Assembly: GCA_014379065.1 (NCBI GenBank)
Contig: JACMMM010000250.1
Coordinates: 1 to 5,688, forward strand
Direction: 5' to 3'
Origin: Saprospiraceae bacterium
Lineage (GTDB): Bacteria > Bacteroidota > Bacteroidia > Chitinophagales > Saprospiraceae
Length of the DNA stretch: 5,688 bases
The notes beneath the pieces are model-generated. The model did not search any database. It saw only the letters and a list, made by a program, of their open reading frames with translations, and had not been told where the DNA came from. Every line of letters starts with the position of its first letter. Position 1 is the stretch's first letter. Made by a program: the position numbers and the translations under genes. This document shows positions 1-5,183 of the stretch, in pieces.

Positions 1-67
1 ACCCGCCTTCGCTGAAGTTGCGGCGGATAAACCCGCCTTCGCCAGGGCTACGGCGGGTAAACCCGCC
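1..67. repeat. GC-rich palindromic tandem repeat, about 30-bp period
   Basis: Two units of about 30 bp (1-30 and 31-60) and the start of a third (61-67) each begin ACCCGCCTTCGC or ACCCGCC. In unit 2, ACCCGCC (31-37) pairs with GGCGGGT (52-58). That arm also pairs with the next ACCCGCC (61-67) across a 2-nt spacer, so alternative hairpins are possible. In unit 1 the matching arm is GGCGGAT, with one mismatch. The array touches the left edge and may continue beyond it. It resembles dispersed intergenic palindromes of Bacteroidota genomes; its function is unknown. Confidence 0.75.
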
Positions 68-138
68 ATAGATTTTTCACCTGCCAAAGTCTTGACGGAG
101 GCAGGAGCGAAGGCTGGTGAACGTAAGATTTTTTGCAT
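1..138 (-). CDS. Possible partial ORF reading through the palindromic repeat, off the left edge
   Basis: An ATG at 138-136 on the minus strand opens a frame with no stop to the window edge (46 codons). It begins MQKILRSPAFAPASVKTLAG and continues as an Ala/Gly/Leu-rich, low-complexity peptide made of the repeat units (AGLPAVALAKAG-like). MQKIL could be the start of a signal peptide, and a near-consensus promoter box (TAACTTTTG, minus strand of 182-190) lies upstream. However, the 30-bp period keeps the frame open whether or not it is translated, and no conserved domain is visible. It could be a real gene whose N-terminal codons were invaded by the repeat, or a chance frame. I lean towards chance. 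Confidence 0.25.
   Translation of the reverse strand, partial: MQKILRSPAFAPASVKTLAGEKSMAGLPAVALAKAGLSAATSAKAG
76..121. repeat. Imperfect palindrome next to the tandem repeat
   Basis: CCTGCC (80-85) is complementary to GGCAGG (100-105), and the outer TTCAC (76-80) to GTGAA (117-121). AGCGAAGGC (106-114) is also the exact reverse complement of GCCTTCGCT (5-13) in the first tandem unit. The stretch therefore appears to belong to the same palindromic repeat region, as a second diverged module that can fold alone or with unit 1. Confidence 0.5.
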
Positions 139-181
139 GAGATTTTAGTAGTTGTAGGATGTCAAATTCAAGATGCGGGTG

Positions 182-190
182 CAAAAGTTA
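182..190 (-). promoter_or_regulatory. Weak -7-like box facing left
   Basis: The minus strand reads TAACTTTTG, one base longer between TA and TTTG than the Bacteroidota -7 consensus TAnnTTTG. It lies about 45 nt upstream of the ATG at 138 of the leftward partial ORF. No -33 element was identified. The match is weak. Confidence 0.18.
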
Positions 191-214
191 GGAAATATTG
201 ATTCTATACGGTAG

Positions 215-379
215 TTTCCGGGGGAAGGGTTGCTTCAATCAAAAGCCAAGCAAATTACTGCTGTTCGTGAGGGTTTCCAAATCAATATTGGGAAATTAGA
301 AGCGGGCAAAATTAACCGAAAACACCAAGCATAAAGTAAATGCCTATAGTTTTGTCCAAGAGGCTGTTTGAATTATTTC
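215..379 (+). pseudogene. Possible decayed XRE-family HTH regulator fragment
   Basis: One frame starting at 215 (after a TAG at 212-214) runs 39 codons without an ATG and ends at TAA 332-334. It contains INIGKLEAGKIN, which resembles the recognition-helix end of XRE/HTH_3 repressors (family pattern like IGRIERGEIN). After that stop, and past another at 347-349, the same frame gives SKCL then CPRGCLNYF. These sit roughly where such proteins have SKAL and a PKELFDF-like tail, about three residues closer than expected. The frame-conserved but stop-broken similarity suggests a degraded C-terminal fragment. It is short and judged by eye, so it may be coincidence. Confidence 0.22.
347..354 (+). promoter_or_regulatory. 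Putative -7 box for the secreted-protein gene
   Basis: TAGTTTTG matches the Bacteroidota sigma-A -7 consensus TAnnTTTG. A start about 5-8 nt downstream would give a leader of roughly 70 nt before the ATG at 430. No clear TTG/TTTG -33 element lies about 20 nt upstream, so support is modest. Confidence 0.28.
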
Positions 380-429
380 GTTGCAGCCACAAAGAGCTAA
401 TTTCTTTTCTTTAGCCCAAAATTGTCTCC

Positions 430-1680
430 ATGCATTTTATTCGGATTGTATTCTTCTTGCTCTTAACAACAACCGCCAGCGCCCAGCCCGGATGCCCAGA
501 TCCACAAGCCACAAATTTCAGCCCCTCGGCGACGAGCAACGACGGCTCTTGCCTATACCCTGTCACGAATTACACGCCGATTTTAAAGGCCAATTTGCCC
601 AATAATTTGCAAGAAAGCAGCGGCCTGACCAAATCGGGTTCCAAGTGGTGGAGCCACAACGACAGCGGCTTTGACGAAACCTTTTTTCATCTTGACCCTG
701 AAACGGGCGACATCCTACAGGACGTTAAATTGAAAAATGCCCATAACCGCGATTGGGAGGACATCGCTACCGACGGCACGAACTTGTACCTCGGCGATTT
801 TGGCAATAACGACAATGACCGTCAAAATCTCGGCATTTACATCGTACCCCTTTTTGAAATCGGCAACAGCAATTCCGAAACGGTACAAGAATTCGAGTGG
901 TCGTTCCTTCCGTTCTCCTACATAGACCAAACGAACTACCAGGCAATGCCCGAAGACAGCTCCGTTTTCGACTGCGAGGCGATGATTTCTTACAACAACA
1001 AACTCCATCTTTTCACCAAAAGTCGGCGTTATAATAAATCGTCTCACTATGTCGTAAATCCTTCCACAAACGTTGCGGACAAAATTGAAACGTTTGACAC
1101 ACAGGGGCTTATCACGGGCGCGTCGCTGTCGCCTGACGGTAAACTCATCGCGCTCGTTGGCTACGATTTGCGGCCCTTTATCCCTACTGTTTTTTGCTGG
1201 TTGCTCTGGGATTGGCCCTCTGGCACCGACCATTTTTTCTCTGGCAACAAGCGGCGCATCGAACTTGGCTCGGCCTTGCAAGTCGGACAAGTGGAGAGCA
1301 TCGGATTTGATACCAATCGCGCTGGCTATATCACCAATGAGGTCACAAAATTCAATGGCGTGACCATCGTACCGGAAACCGTTCGCAGTTTTGATTTTAG
1401 TCCTTGGGTGTCCGCGAGCGTGGGCACGGGCGAGCCGGGCAGCCATCCAGACACCTTTTCAGTGTTCCCCAACCCATTCTCACAAAGCATTCAATTTCAA
1501 TTTTCTGGCAATAAAAAACCTGATTTTTTACGGATAAAAAATCAGGTTGGACAAACTGTTTTGACCTTGAAGGAAATACCAAAAACGCTTGATGTTGGCT
1601 TTTTGCCTACGGGATATTACACCTTTGAAACTTGGAAAGATGGCCGAAAAATTGGCTGGGCCAAGGGTCTGAGGCAATGA
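430..1680 (+). CDS. Secreted beta-propeller-like protein with T9SS C-terminal sorting domain
   Basis: This 416-residue protein is probably exported by Sec and then secreted or surface-anchored by the type IX system. Residues 1-18 form a signal peptide (MHFIRIVFFLLLTTTASA) cut before Q19. Residues 21-41 are a Cys-framed motif (C22, DPQATNF, DGSC ending at C41), like the GCTDPxAxNYxPxAxxDDGSC motifs of many secreted Bacteroidota proteins. Residues about 60-330 carry propeller-like signatures: ESSGL, HNDSG, RDWEDIA, YLGDFGNND and GASLSPDGK. Residues about 341-416 form a type A sorting domain (FSVFPNPF, NQVGQTV, LDVGFLPTGYYTF). No catalytic residues could be assigned, so substrate and activity are unknown. 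An in-frame stop at 412-414 leaves ATG 430 as the natural start, with no Shine-Dalgarno sequence. The gene is monocistronic and converges on proS. Confidence 0.9.
   Translation: MHFIRIVFFLLLTTTASAQPGCPDPQATNFSPSATSNDGSCLYPVTNYTPILKANLPNNLQESSGLTKSGSKWWSHNDSGFDETFFHLDPETGDILQDVKLKNAHNRDWEDIATDGTNLYLGDFGNNDNDRQNLGIYIVPLFEIGNSNSETVQEFEWSFLPFSYIDQTNYQAMPEDSSVFDCEAMISYNNKLHLFTKSRRYNKSSHYVVNPSTNVADKIETFDTQGLITGASLSPDGKLIALVGYDLRPFIPTVFCWLLWDWPSGTDHFFSGNKRRIELGSALQVGQVESIGFDTNRAGYITNEVTKFNGVTIVPETVRSFDFSPWVSASVGTGEPGSHPDTFSVFPNPFSQSIQFQFSGNKKPDFLRIKNQVGQTVLTLKEIPKTLDVGFLPTGYYTFETWKDGRKIGWAKGLRQ
1513..1548 (-). terminator. Probable intrinsic terminator for proS, inside the opposing gene
   Basis: A perfect 14-bp inverted repeat, AACCTGATTTTTTA (1517-1530) and TAAAAAATCAGGTT (1535-1548), flanks a 4-nt loop, CGGA. 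On the minus strand the hairpin is followed by the complement of AAAAAA (1513-1518), a T6 run of which two Ts belong to the stem. That layout fits an intrinsic terminator about 140 nt past the proS stop. On the plus strand no T run follows, so it is directional. It lies within codons 363-373 of the T9SS protein. The stem is AT-rich, so strength is uncertain. Confidence 0.55.
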
Positions 1681-1687
1681 GCCAATT

Positions 1688-3157
1688 TCAATACGCCTTC
1701 GCAAACAACACCCGCCGCTCGCTAGGTTTCCCGCTGCGTACGCACTTACCCGCTTCGTCCGGCCAGCCGAGTGGGATGCAACGAATGGTCGCTTTGGTTT
1801 GAGCTTTGATATCCTCTTCGGTTTCCGTCGTGCCGTCCCAATGCGCATAAGCAAAGCCACCTTTGTTTTCTACCACATCCACCAATTCTTCCCAGGTATC
1901 TACTTTGGTGATGTGCTCGTCGCGGTATGCTTTGGCGCGATTGAAAAGGTTGCTCTGTATTTCGTCGAGTAGGTTGGCGACGTGCTCGGCGATGGTGTCG
2001 AGTGGCACGTTGGCCTTTTCTTTCGTGTCTCGGCGAGCTACTTCCACCTGCCCGGCAGCGATGTCGCGTTGACCAAGCCCAAGGCGCACAGGAATTCCAA
2101 TCATCTCATACTCAGCGAATTTGAAGCCGGGGCGGTTCTGGTCGTCGTTGTCAATTTTGACGCGAACCCCCTTGGCTTTAAGTTCGGCAGCAATTTTTTC
2201 TGCCACCACGGTCAGTTCCTCGGATGGCTTCGGAATGGGCACGATGACCACCTGCGTGGGCGCAATTTTGGGCGGAATGATCAATCCGTCATCGTCGGAG
2301 TGGGTCATGATGAGTCCGCCGATGAGCCGTGTCGAAACACCCCAAGAGGTAGCCCAAACGTATTCCTGTTGGTTTTCTTTGTTCAAAAACTGCACGTTAA
2401 ACGCCTTGGCAAAGTTTTGTCCCAAAAAGTGCGAAGTGCCTGCCTGCAATGCCTTGCCATCTTGCATCAAAGCCTCAATGGTGTAAGTATCGTCTGCGCC
2501 AGCGAAGCGTTCGTTTTCTGATTTTACGCCTTTAATGACGGGCATGGCCATCCACTCTTCGGCGAATTTGGCGTACACATCCAAAATCAAAAGTGTTTCC
2601 TTCACGGCTTCTTCTGCTGAAACGTGGGCAGTGTGGCCTTCCTGCCACAGGAATTCCGCTGTACGCAGGAACGGACGCGTACGCATTTCCCAGCGCACCA
2701 CATTGGCCCACTGATTGATCAAGATAGGCAGGTCGCGGTAACTTTGAATCCAATCGCGGTAAGTGTTCCAAATGATAGCTTCAGAAGTAGGGCGCACAAT
2801 GAGTTCTTCCTCCAGTTTGGCCTCTGGGTCCACCATGAGTTTGCCCGGTCTGTCTGGATCGTTTTTGAGGCGGTAGTGCGTCACCACAGCACATTCTTTG
2901 GCAAAGCCCTCGGCGTTTTTTTCCTCAGCCTCAAAAAGACTTTTAGGGACAAACAGCGGGAAATAGGCGTTGACGTGGCCCGTTTCTTTGAACATGGCGT
3001 CCAATTGGTCGCGCATTTTTTCCCAAATACCGTAGCCGTGAGGTTTGATGACCATGCAGCCGCGCACAGGCGAGTTGTCGGCCAAACGGGCCTTTTGCAC
3101 AATGTCCAGATACCATTGAGAGTAGTCTTCGGAGCGGGGTGTTATTTCTTTTGCCAT
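1688..3157 (-). CDS. proS: Prolyl-tRNA synthetase, archaeal/eukaryotic type (ProS type 3)
   Basis: A cytosolic class II synthetase that charges tRNA-Pro with proline using ATP (489 residues). The catalytic core comes first: the RPTSEA proline-site loop (residues 122-127), motif 2 (about 154-178, VRWEMRTRPFLRTAEFLWQE) and motif 3 (about 273-296, with R277). A HGTP anticodon-binding domain follows (about 300-400; QVVIVPIPK, RPGFKFAEYEMIGIPVRLG). The C-terminal domain ends in FAKAY, with the terminal Tyr typical of this type. There is no YbaK-like editing insertion between motifs 2 and 3, unlike bacterial-type ProRS. The C-terminal zinc site looks reduced: only C460 and C472 remain of the usual four Cys. 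The start is set at MAKEITPRSEDY. The frame extends 25 codons further upstream, but those encode a repeat (SQHSQPTQHL) with no homology expected. The gene is monocistronic. Confidence 0.96.
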   Translation of the reverse strand: MAKEITPRSEDYSQWYLDIVQKARLADNSPVRGCMVIKPHGYGIWEKMRDQLDAMFKETGHVNAYFPLFVPKSLFEAEEKNAEGFAKECAVVTHYRLKNDPDRPGKLMVDPEAKLEEELIVRPTSEAIIWNTYRDWIQSYRDLPILINQWANVVRWEMRTRPFLRTAEFLWQEGHTAHVSAEEAVKETLLILDVYAKFAEEWMAMPVIKGVKSENERFAGADDTYTIEALMQDGKALQAGTSHFLGQNFAKAFNVQFLNKENQQEYVWATSWGVSTRLIGGLIMTHSDDDGLIIPPKIAPTQVVIVPIPKPSEELTVVAEKIAAELKAKGVRVKIDNDDQNRPGFKFAEYEMIGIPVRLGLGQRDIAAGQVEVARRDTKEKANVPLDTIAEHVANLLDEIQSNLFNRAKAYRDEHITKVDTWEELVDVVENKGGFAYAHWDGTTETEEDIKAQTKATIRCIPLGWPDEAGKCVRSGKPSERRVLFAKAY

Positions 3158-3163
3158 GAAATT

Positions 3164-3195
3164 GTTGAGATGTTGAGTGGGTTGAGAATGTTGAG
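3164..3195 (-). repeat. Four CTCAAC repeats in the proS leader
   Basis: The plus strand has GTTGAG at 3164, 3172, 3181 and 3190, an 8-9-nt spacing, so the proS mRNA would read CTCAAC four times. The last copy ends 6 nt before the proS ATG (3157). The leader has no Shine-Dalgarno sequence. The repeats may simply be slippage-prone intergenic DNA, or an unstructured leader that helps initiation. Confidence 0.7.
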
Positions 3196-3229
3196 ATTTG
3201 TGCTCATCTTCTCCTAAAAAAACGAGGCG

Positions 3230-3237
3230 CAAAGATG
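3230..3237 (-). promoter_or_regulatory. Putative -7 box of proS
   Basis: The minus strand reads CATCTTTGCGCC, one mismatch from the TAnnTTTG consensus (C for the first T). It would place the transcript start near 3223 and give a leader of about 65 nt. A TTTG at 3256-3253 (minus strand) could serve as the -33 box, but the 15-nt spacing is shorter than usual. Confidence 0.35.
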
Positions 3238-3274
3238 AAGGGTTTTCCGAGGCAAATGCCCGAAAAACCCTTCA
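3236..3274. repeat. Long imperfect hairpin at the proS promoter
   Basis: TGAAGGGTTTT (3236-3246) is the exact reverse complement of AAAACCCTTCA (3264-3274). Inside, CG (3248-3249) can pair with CG (3261-3262) and GGC (3251-3253) with GCC (3258-3260), around an AAAT loop. This gives about 16 bp with one mismatch and one bulge. It abuts the predicted -7 box of proS and covers the -33 region. Neither strand has a clean T run directly after it, so it is not a textbook terminator. It could be a weak terminator of the upstream lipoprotein transcript or a protein-binding operator. Confidence 0.65.
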
Positions 3275-3312
3275 AAAATTCTTTTTGTTCCAATTAAAAT
3301 CAATTCTACGCC

Positions 3313-3417
3313 AATGACCTAATGACGATTAATGACGCAATGACGATTAATGACGCAATGACGATTAATGACGCAATGACGATTAATGACGCAATGACGT
3401 AGAATGACACAATGACC
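3313..3417. repeat. 18-bp tandem repeat array
   Basis: Four perfect copies of AATGACGATTAATGACGC occupy 3321-3392. Degenerate AATGACnn half-units extend the array on both sides (3313-3320 and 3393-3417). Each unit is itself two AATGAC half-units of 10 and 8 bp. The array starts 7 bp beyond the lipoprotein stop (3424, minus strand) and lies upstream of proS. TTCTACG (3304-3310) and CGTAGAA (3398-3404) form a 7-bp inverted repeat bracketing the four perfect copies. No gene is supported in 3158-3423. Confidence 0.9.
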
Positions 3418-3423
3418 AATCCC

Positions 3424-4341
3424 CTATTCCCATTTCGGCAACAAGCCCCGCAGCCCCATGTCCACAATTTTTTCAGCGGGGGTAACGCCGTCGCCATAAA
3501 AATCGAGTTGCCCATTGGGGTTGTCGTCAATCCATTCAAAGCTTTGGTTTACAGAGAAGGAGAGCGTTACGGTCAGGTCTTTGGTTTCGTTCCCGGTCAC
3601 CACAAGCGGCGTGTCAAACTTTCCGGTTACCACGCAAGAACCTGCGGGAATGGGGCTGCTGGCAAAAAGTGGATTTACTACCGTTGTAGCGCCAGCCGGA
3701 GCTTGACCGAAAGAAAGTTGGTTGTATGTATCGTAGGGTGGGGTGAGATTGGTTTCAAAGGCCCAGAAGCCCTGCTTTTTGTCATCATTCACGGGCAGTG
3801 TTTTACTGCGTGGGGTTAGGCTGCTGATGTAAGTATTGAAGCCTACAAAAGCGACTACCGTAGCTTTTTGTTGGGGCAAATTACCCACAATTGGGATGTT
3901 GTTGATGTTGAAGCGTACATCGTAGTTCTGATAGGTCACACTTGCGCGCACCCACTCGTAGGTGCCGGGCGGCACGTTTTTGAGGCTAATTTTCGTAAAA
4001 ACCTGCCCGTCGCTACCCTTGGCCACTTGATCAAAATCAACAGCATTTTCGCCGCCTTTGGTGGTTTCGGCGCCTTTATACACGATGGCGCCTGCGCCCA
4101 GCAAAGTGAAAGCTGAGGGTGCGAGTTCAATGTAATGGACACTCAATTCATGGAATTCAGGCGTTTGGGCAGCATGGCCAGCGGGTAAAGGGGCTGGCTG
4201 GCCGATGTTGTTGAGTCGCGCTTGGGTAGCGTCAAACTTGAACTTGAATTGGAGGTTCGCCTCGCTTTCGGAACTTTCTTTTTTACAGTTGGAAAAAAGA
4301 AAAATAGCGGCAAACAAAAGGAGCATTGAGCAGTTTCTCAT
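3424..4341 (-). CDS. Predicted lipoprotein of unknown function
   Basis: The 305-residue product starts MRNCSMLLLFAAIFLFSNC, a signal peptide with a lipobox-like LFSNC end, so C19 is the probable lipidated residue. The following CKKESSESE stretch is charged and acid-rich, and in Bacteroidota such a tether can act as an export signal to the cell surface (inference). The mature part looks beta-rich: alternating hydrophobic segments such as LQFKFKF, HELSVHYIEL, VPPGTYEWVRASVTY and KDLTVTLSFSVN. It ends with an acidic, Asn/Gly-rich FEWIDDNPNGQLDFYGDG segment that could bind Ca2+. I do not recognise the family. The frame allows a start 27 codons earlier (4422), but the signal peptide fixes ATG 4341. 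It is divergent from nfu and same-strand with proS, probably a separate unit. Confidence 0.85.
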   Translation of the reverse strand: MRNCSMLLLFAAIFLFSNCKKESSESEANLQFKFKFDATQARLNNIGQPAPLPAGHAAQTPEFHELSVHYIELAPSAFTLLGAGAIVYKGAETTKGGENAVDFDQVAKGSDGQVFTKISLKNVPPGTYEWVRASVTYQNYDVRFNINNIPIVGNLPQQKATVVAFVGFNTYISSLTPRSKTLPVNDDKKQGFWAFETNLTPPYDTYNQLSFGQAPAGATTVVNPLFASSPIPAGSCVVTGKFDTPLVVTGNETKDLTVTLSFSVNQSFEWIDDNPNGQLDFYGDGVTPAEKIVDMGLRGLLPKWE

Positions 4342-4438
4342 GTACAGAATGTGTGTTTTAAATGAATGCCCCAAAACGAAAATTTGACTTTCCAATTGTG
4401 GGGTCAATGTTTTCAAAACCATTCAGGCTTCGTTTTGT

Positions 4439-4446
4439 TATTTTTG
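4439..4446 (+). promoter_or_regulatory. Putative -7 box of the nfu gene
   Basis: TATTTTTG followed by CCGCC matches TAnnTTTG and closely resembles the TACCTTTGCCGCC in front of the flippase gene at 5261. A transcript starting near 4452 would have a leader of about 90 nt containing both GC-rich palindromes. I see no good -33 element about 20 nt upstream. Confidence 0.4.
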
Positions 4447-4451
4447 CCGCC

Positions 4452-4530
4452 GTACCCCGGAACGCTGTTCCGGGGAAATTAACGCAAATAGTCAATAAGC
4501 ATCTCTCCCCGGAACGGAGTTCCGGGGTAC
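4452..4530. repeat. Pair of REP-like GC-rich palindromes
   Basis: Two near-identical palindromes occur at 4455-4475 and 4507-4527. Each has perfect 9-bp arms, CCCCGGAAC and GTTCCGGGG, around a 3-nt loop (GCT and GGA). The outer arms extend to GTACCCCGGAAC (4452-4463) and GTTCCGGGGTAC (4519-4530), a perfect 12-bp inverted repeat enclosing the pair. The spacer (4476-4506) is AT-rich. Two small hairpins or one large one are thus mutually exclusive folds. The layout resembles paired REP elements (BIMEs). The second palindrome ends 15 bp before the nfu ATG. Confidence 0.85.
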
Positions 4531-4542
4531 AACATTCTCTCG

Positions 4543-5151
4543 ATGGATACGATCACTAAAAGCCCCGTGATGCTTTACACGGAACAAACGCCCAACCCAG
4601 AGGCGCTGAAATATGTAACCAACCGGATGCTTTTCCGGGGCATCGCTGATTTCAAAGATCAGGAATTGGCCGCAGAATGGAGCCCGATGGCGAACAGCCT
4701 GATGGAATTGCCCTACGTGAAAACCGTCTATTTCAACAACAATTACGTGACGGTGACGAAGGAGATGAACTATGATTGGGCGGACATCATGCTGAAAATC
4801 AAAGAGTTCATCAAAGATTATATCGAGAAAGATGGGACTATTATCCGTGAGGGTTTTGCCGAATACTCGGAAAAAGTATTGGCGACCAGCAATGCCGTGC
4901 AGTTCAGCGGAGAAGGAGGCGAAATTGCCAAAAGAGTGAAAGAATTGATTGATACTTATGTGAAGCCTGCCGTGGAAATGGACGGTGGCAACATCGAATT
5001 CAAAGCCTTTGACGCTGGGAAAGTATATGTCACGATGCAAGGTTCTTGCAGCGGTTGCCCATCGTCTTCCGTCACGCTCAAGGCGGGTATTGAAGGAATG
5101 CTCAAGCGGATGATCCCTGAAGTGGAAGAGGTGGTGCAGGAAATGGAATAA
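4543..5151 (+). CDS. Nfu-type iron-sulfur cluster scaffold/carrier protein
   Basis: This 202-residue cytosolic protein has the two-domain layout of Nfu proteins, which hold a [4Fe-4S] cluster, usually at a dimer interface, and pass it to apo-enzymes. Residues about 10-100 form the Nfu N-terminal domain (YTEQTPNPEALKYV, then YFNNNYVTVTKE). Residues about 125-200 form the NifU-like C-terminal domain: VKPAVEMDGGNIEF, then GSCSGCPSS, where C169 and C172 form the cluster-binding CxxC. The length is normal for the family and the key residues are intact. ATG 4543 is chosen because MDTITKSPVMLYTE keeps the usual short lead-in; an internal ATG (Met10) is less likely. No SUF or ISC gene lies next to it here. 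A strong terminator follows, so it is probably monocistronic. It has been called nfuA-like, but I assign no symbol because naming varies. Confidence 0.95.
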   Translation: MDTITKSPVMLYTEQTPNPEALKYVTNRMLFRGIADFKDQELAAEWSPMANSLMELPYVKTVYFNNNYVTVTKEMNYDWADIMLKIKEFIKDYIEKDGTIIREGFAEYSEKVLATSNAVQFSGEGGEIAKRVKELIDTYVKPAVEMDGGNIEFKAFDAGKVYVTMQGSCSGCPSSSVTLKAGIEGMLKRMIPEVEEVVQEME

Positions 5152-5154
5152 GCC

Positions 5155-5182
5155 AATTTTGGATTTACAATTTTGGATTTAC
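5155..5182. repeat. Perfect 14-bp tandem duplication
   Basis: AATTTTGGATTTAC occurs twice in direct succession (5155-5168 and 5169-5182), followed by a partial GATTT. It lies between the nfu stop codon and its terminator hairpin. Short ATTTACGATTT-type repeats of this sort are common in Bacteroidota intergenic DNA. No function is apparent. Confidence 0.85.
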
Positions 5183-5183
5183 G

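Noticed and set aside
715..1446. Long minus-strand open frame (243 codons) opposite the secreted-protein gene
   Set aside because: It is Arg/Ala/Val-rich with no recognisable motif and lies wholly antisense to a gene with a signal peptide, conserved motifs and a T9SS tail. It is a codon-bias shadow.
1982..2521. Plus-strand open frames (179 and 121 codons) opposite proS
   Set aside because: proS is unmistakable on the other strand; these frames have no domain and no promoter.
2624..3217. Plus-strand 197-codon frame opposite the 5' half of proS
   Set aside because: It is antisense to the conserved catalytic core, His/Phe/Val-rich and without homology signals.
3158..3232. 25-codon N-terminal extension of proS
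   Set aside because: It encodes the CTCAAC repeat (SQHSQPTQHL) and overlaps the likely transcript start. MAKEITPRSEDY is the usual N-terminus of the family.
3313..3417. CRISPR array
   Set aside because: The units are directly adjacent 18-mers with no unique spacers and no cas genes nearby.
3306..3539. Small minus-strand ORF with IASLIV repeats
   Set aside because: It is the translation of the 18-bp tandem repeat, open only because 18 is a multiple of 3, and it overlaps the lipoprotein gene in another frame.
4342..4422. 27-codon upstream extension of the lipoprotein
   Set aside because: It would bury the signal peptide and lipobox inside the protein; ATG 4341 puts them at the N-terminus.
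4455..4527. Intrinsic terminator between the divergent genes
   Set aside because: The stems are GC-rich but no T run follows on either strand, and divergent genes need no terminator here.
4492..5040. Minus-strand 182-codon frame opposite nfu
   Set aside because: It is antisense to a clearly conserved Nfu gene and His/Phe-rich with no motif; part of it is the translation of the palindrome.
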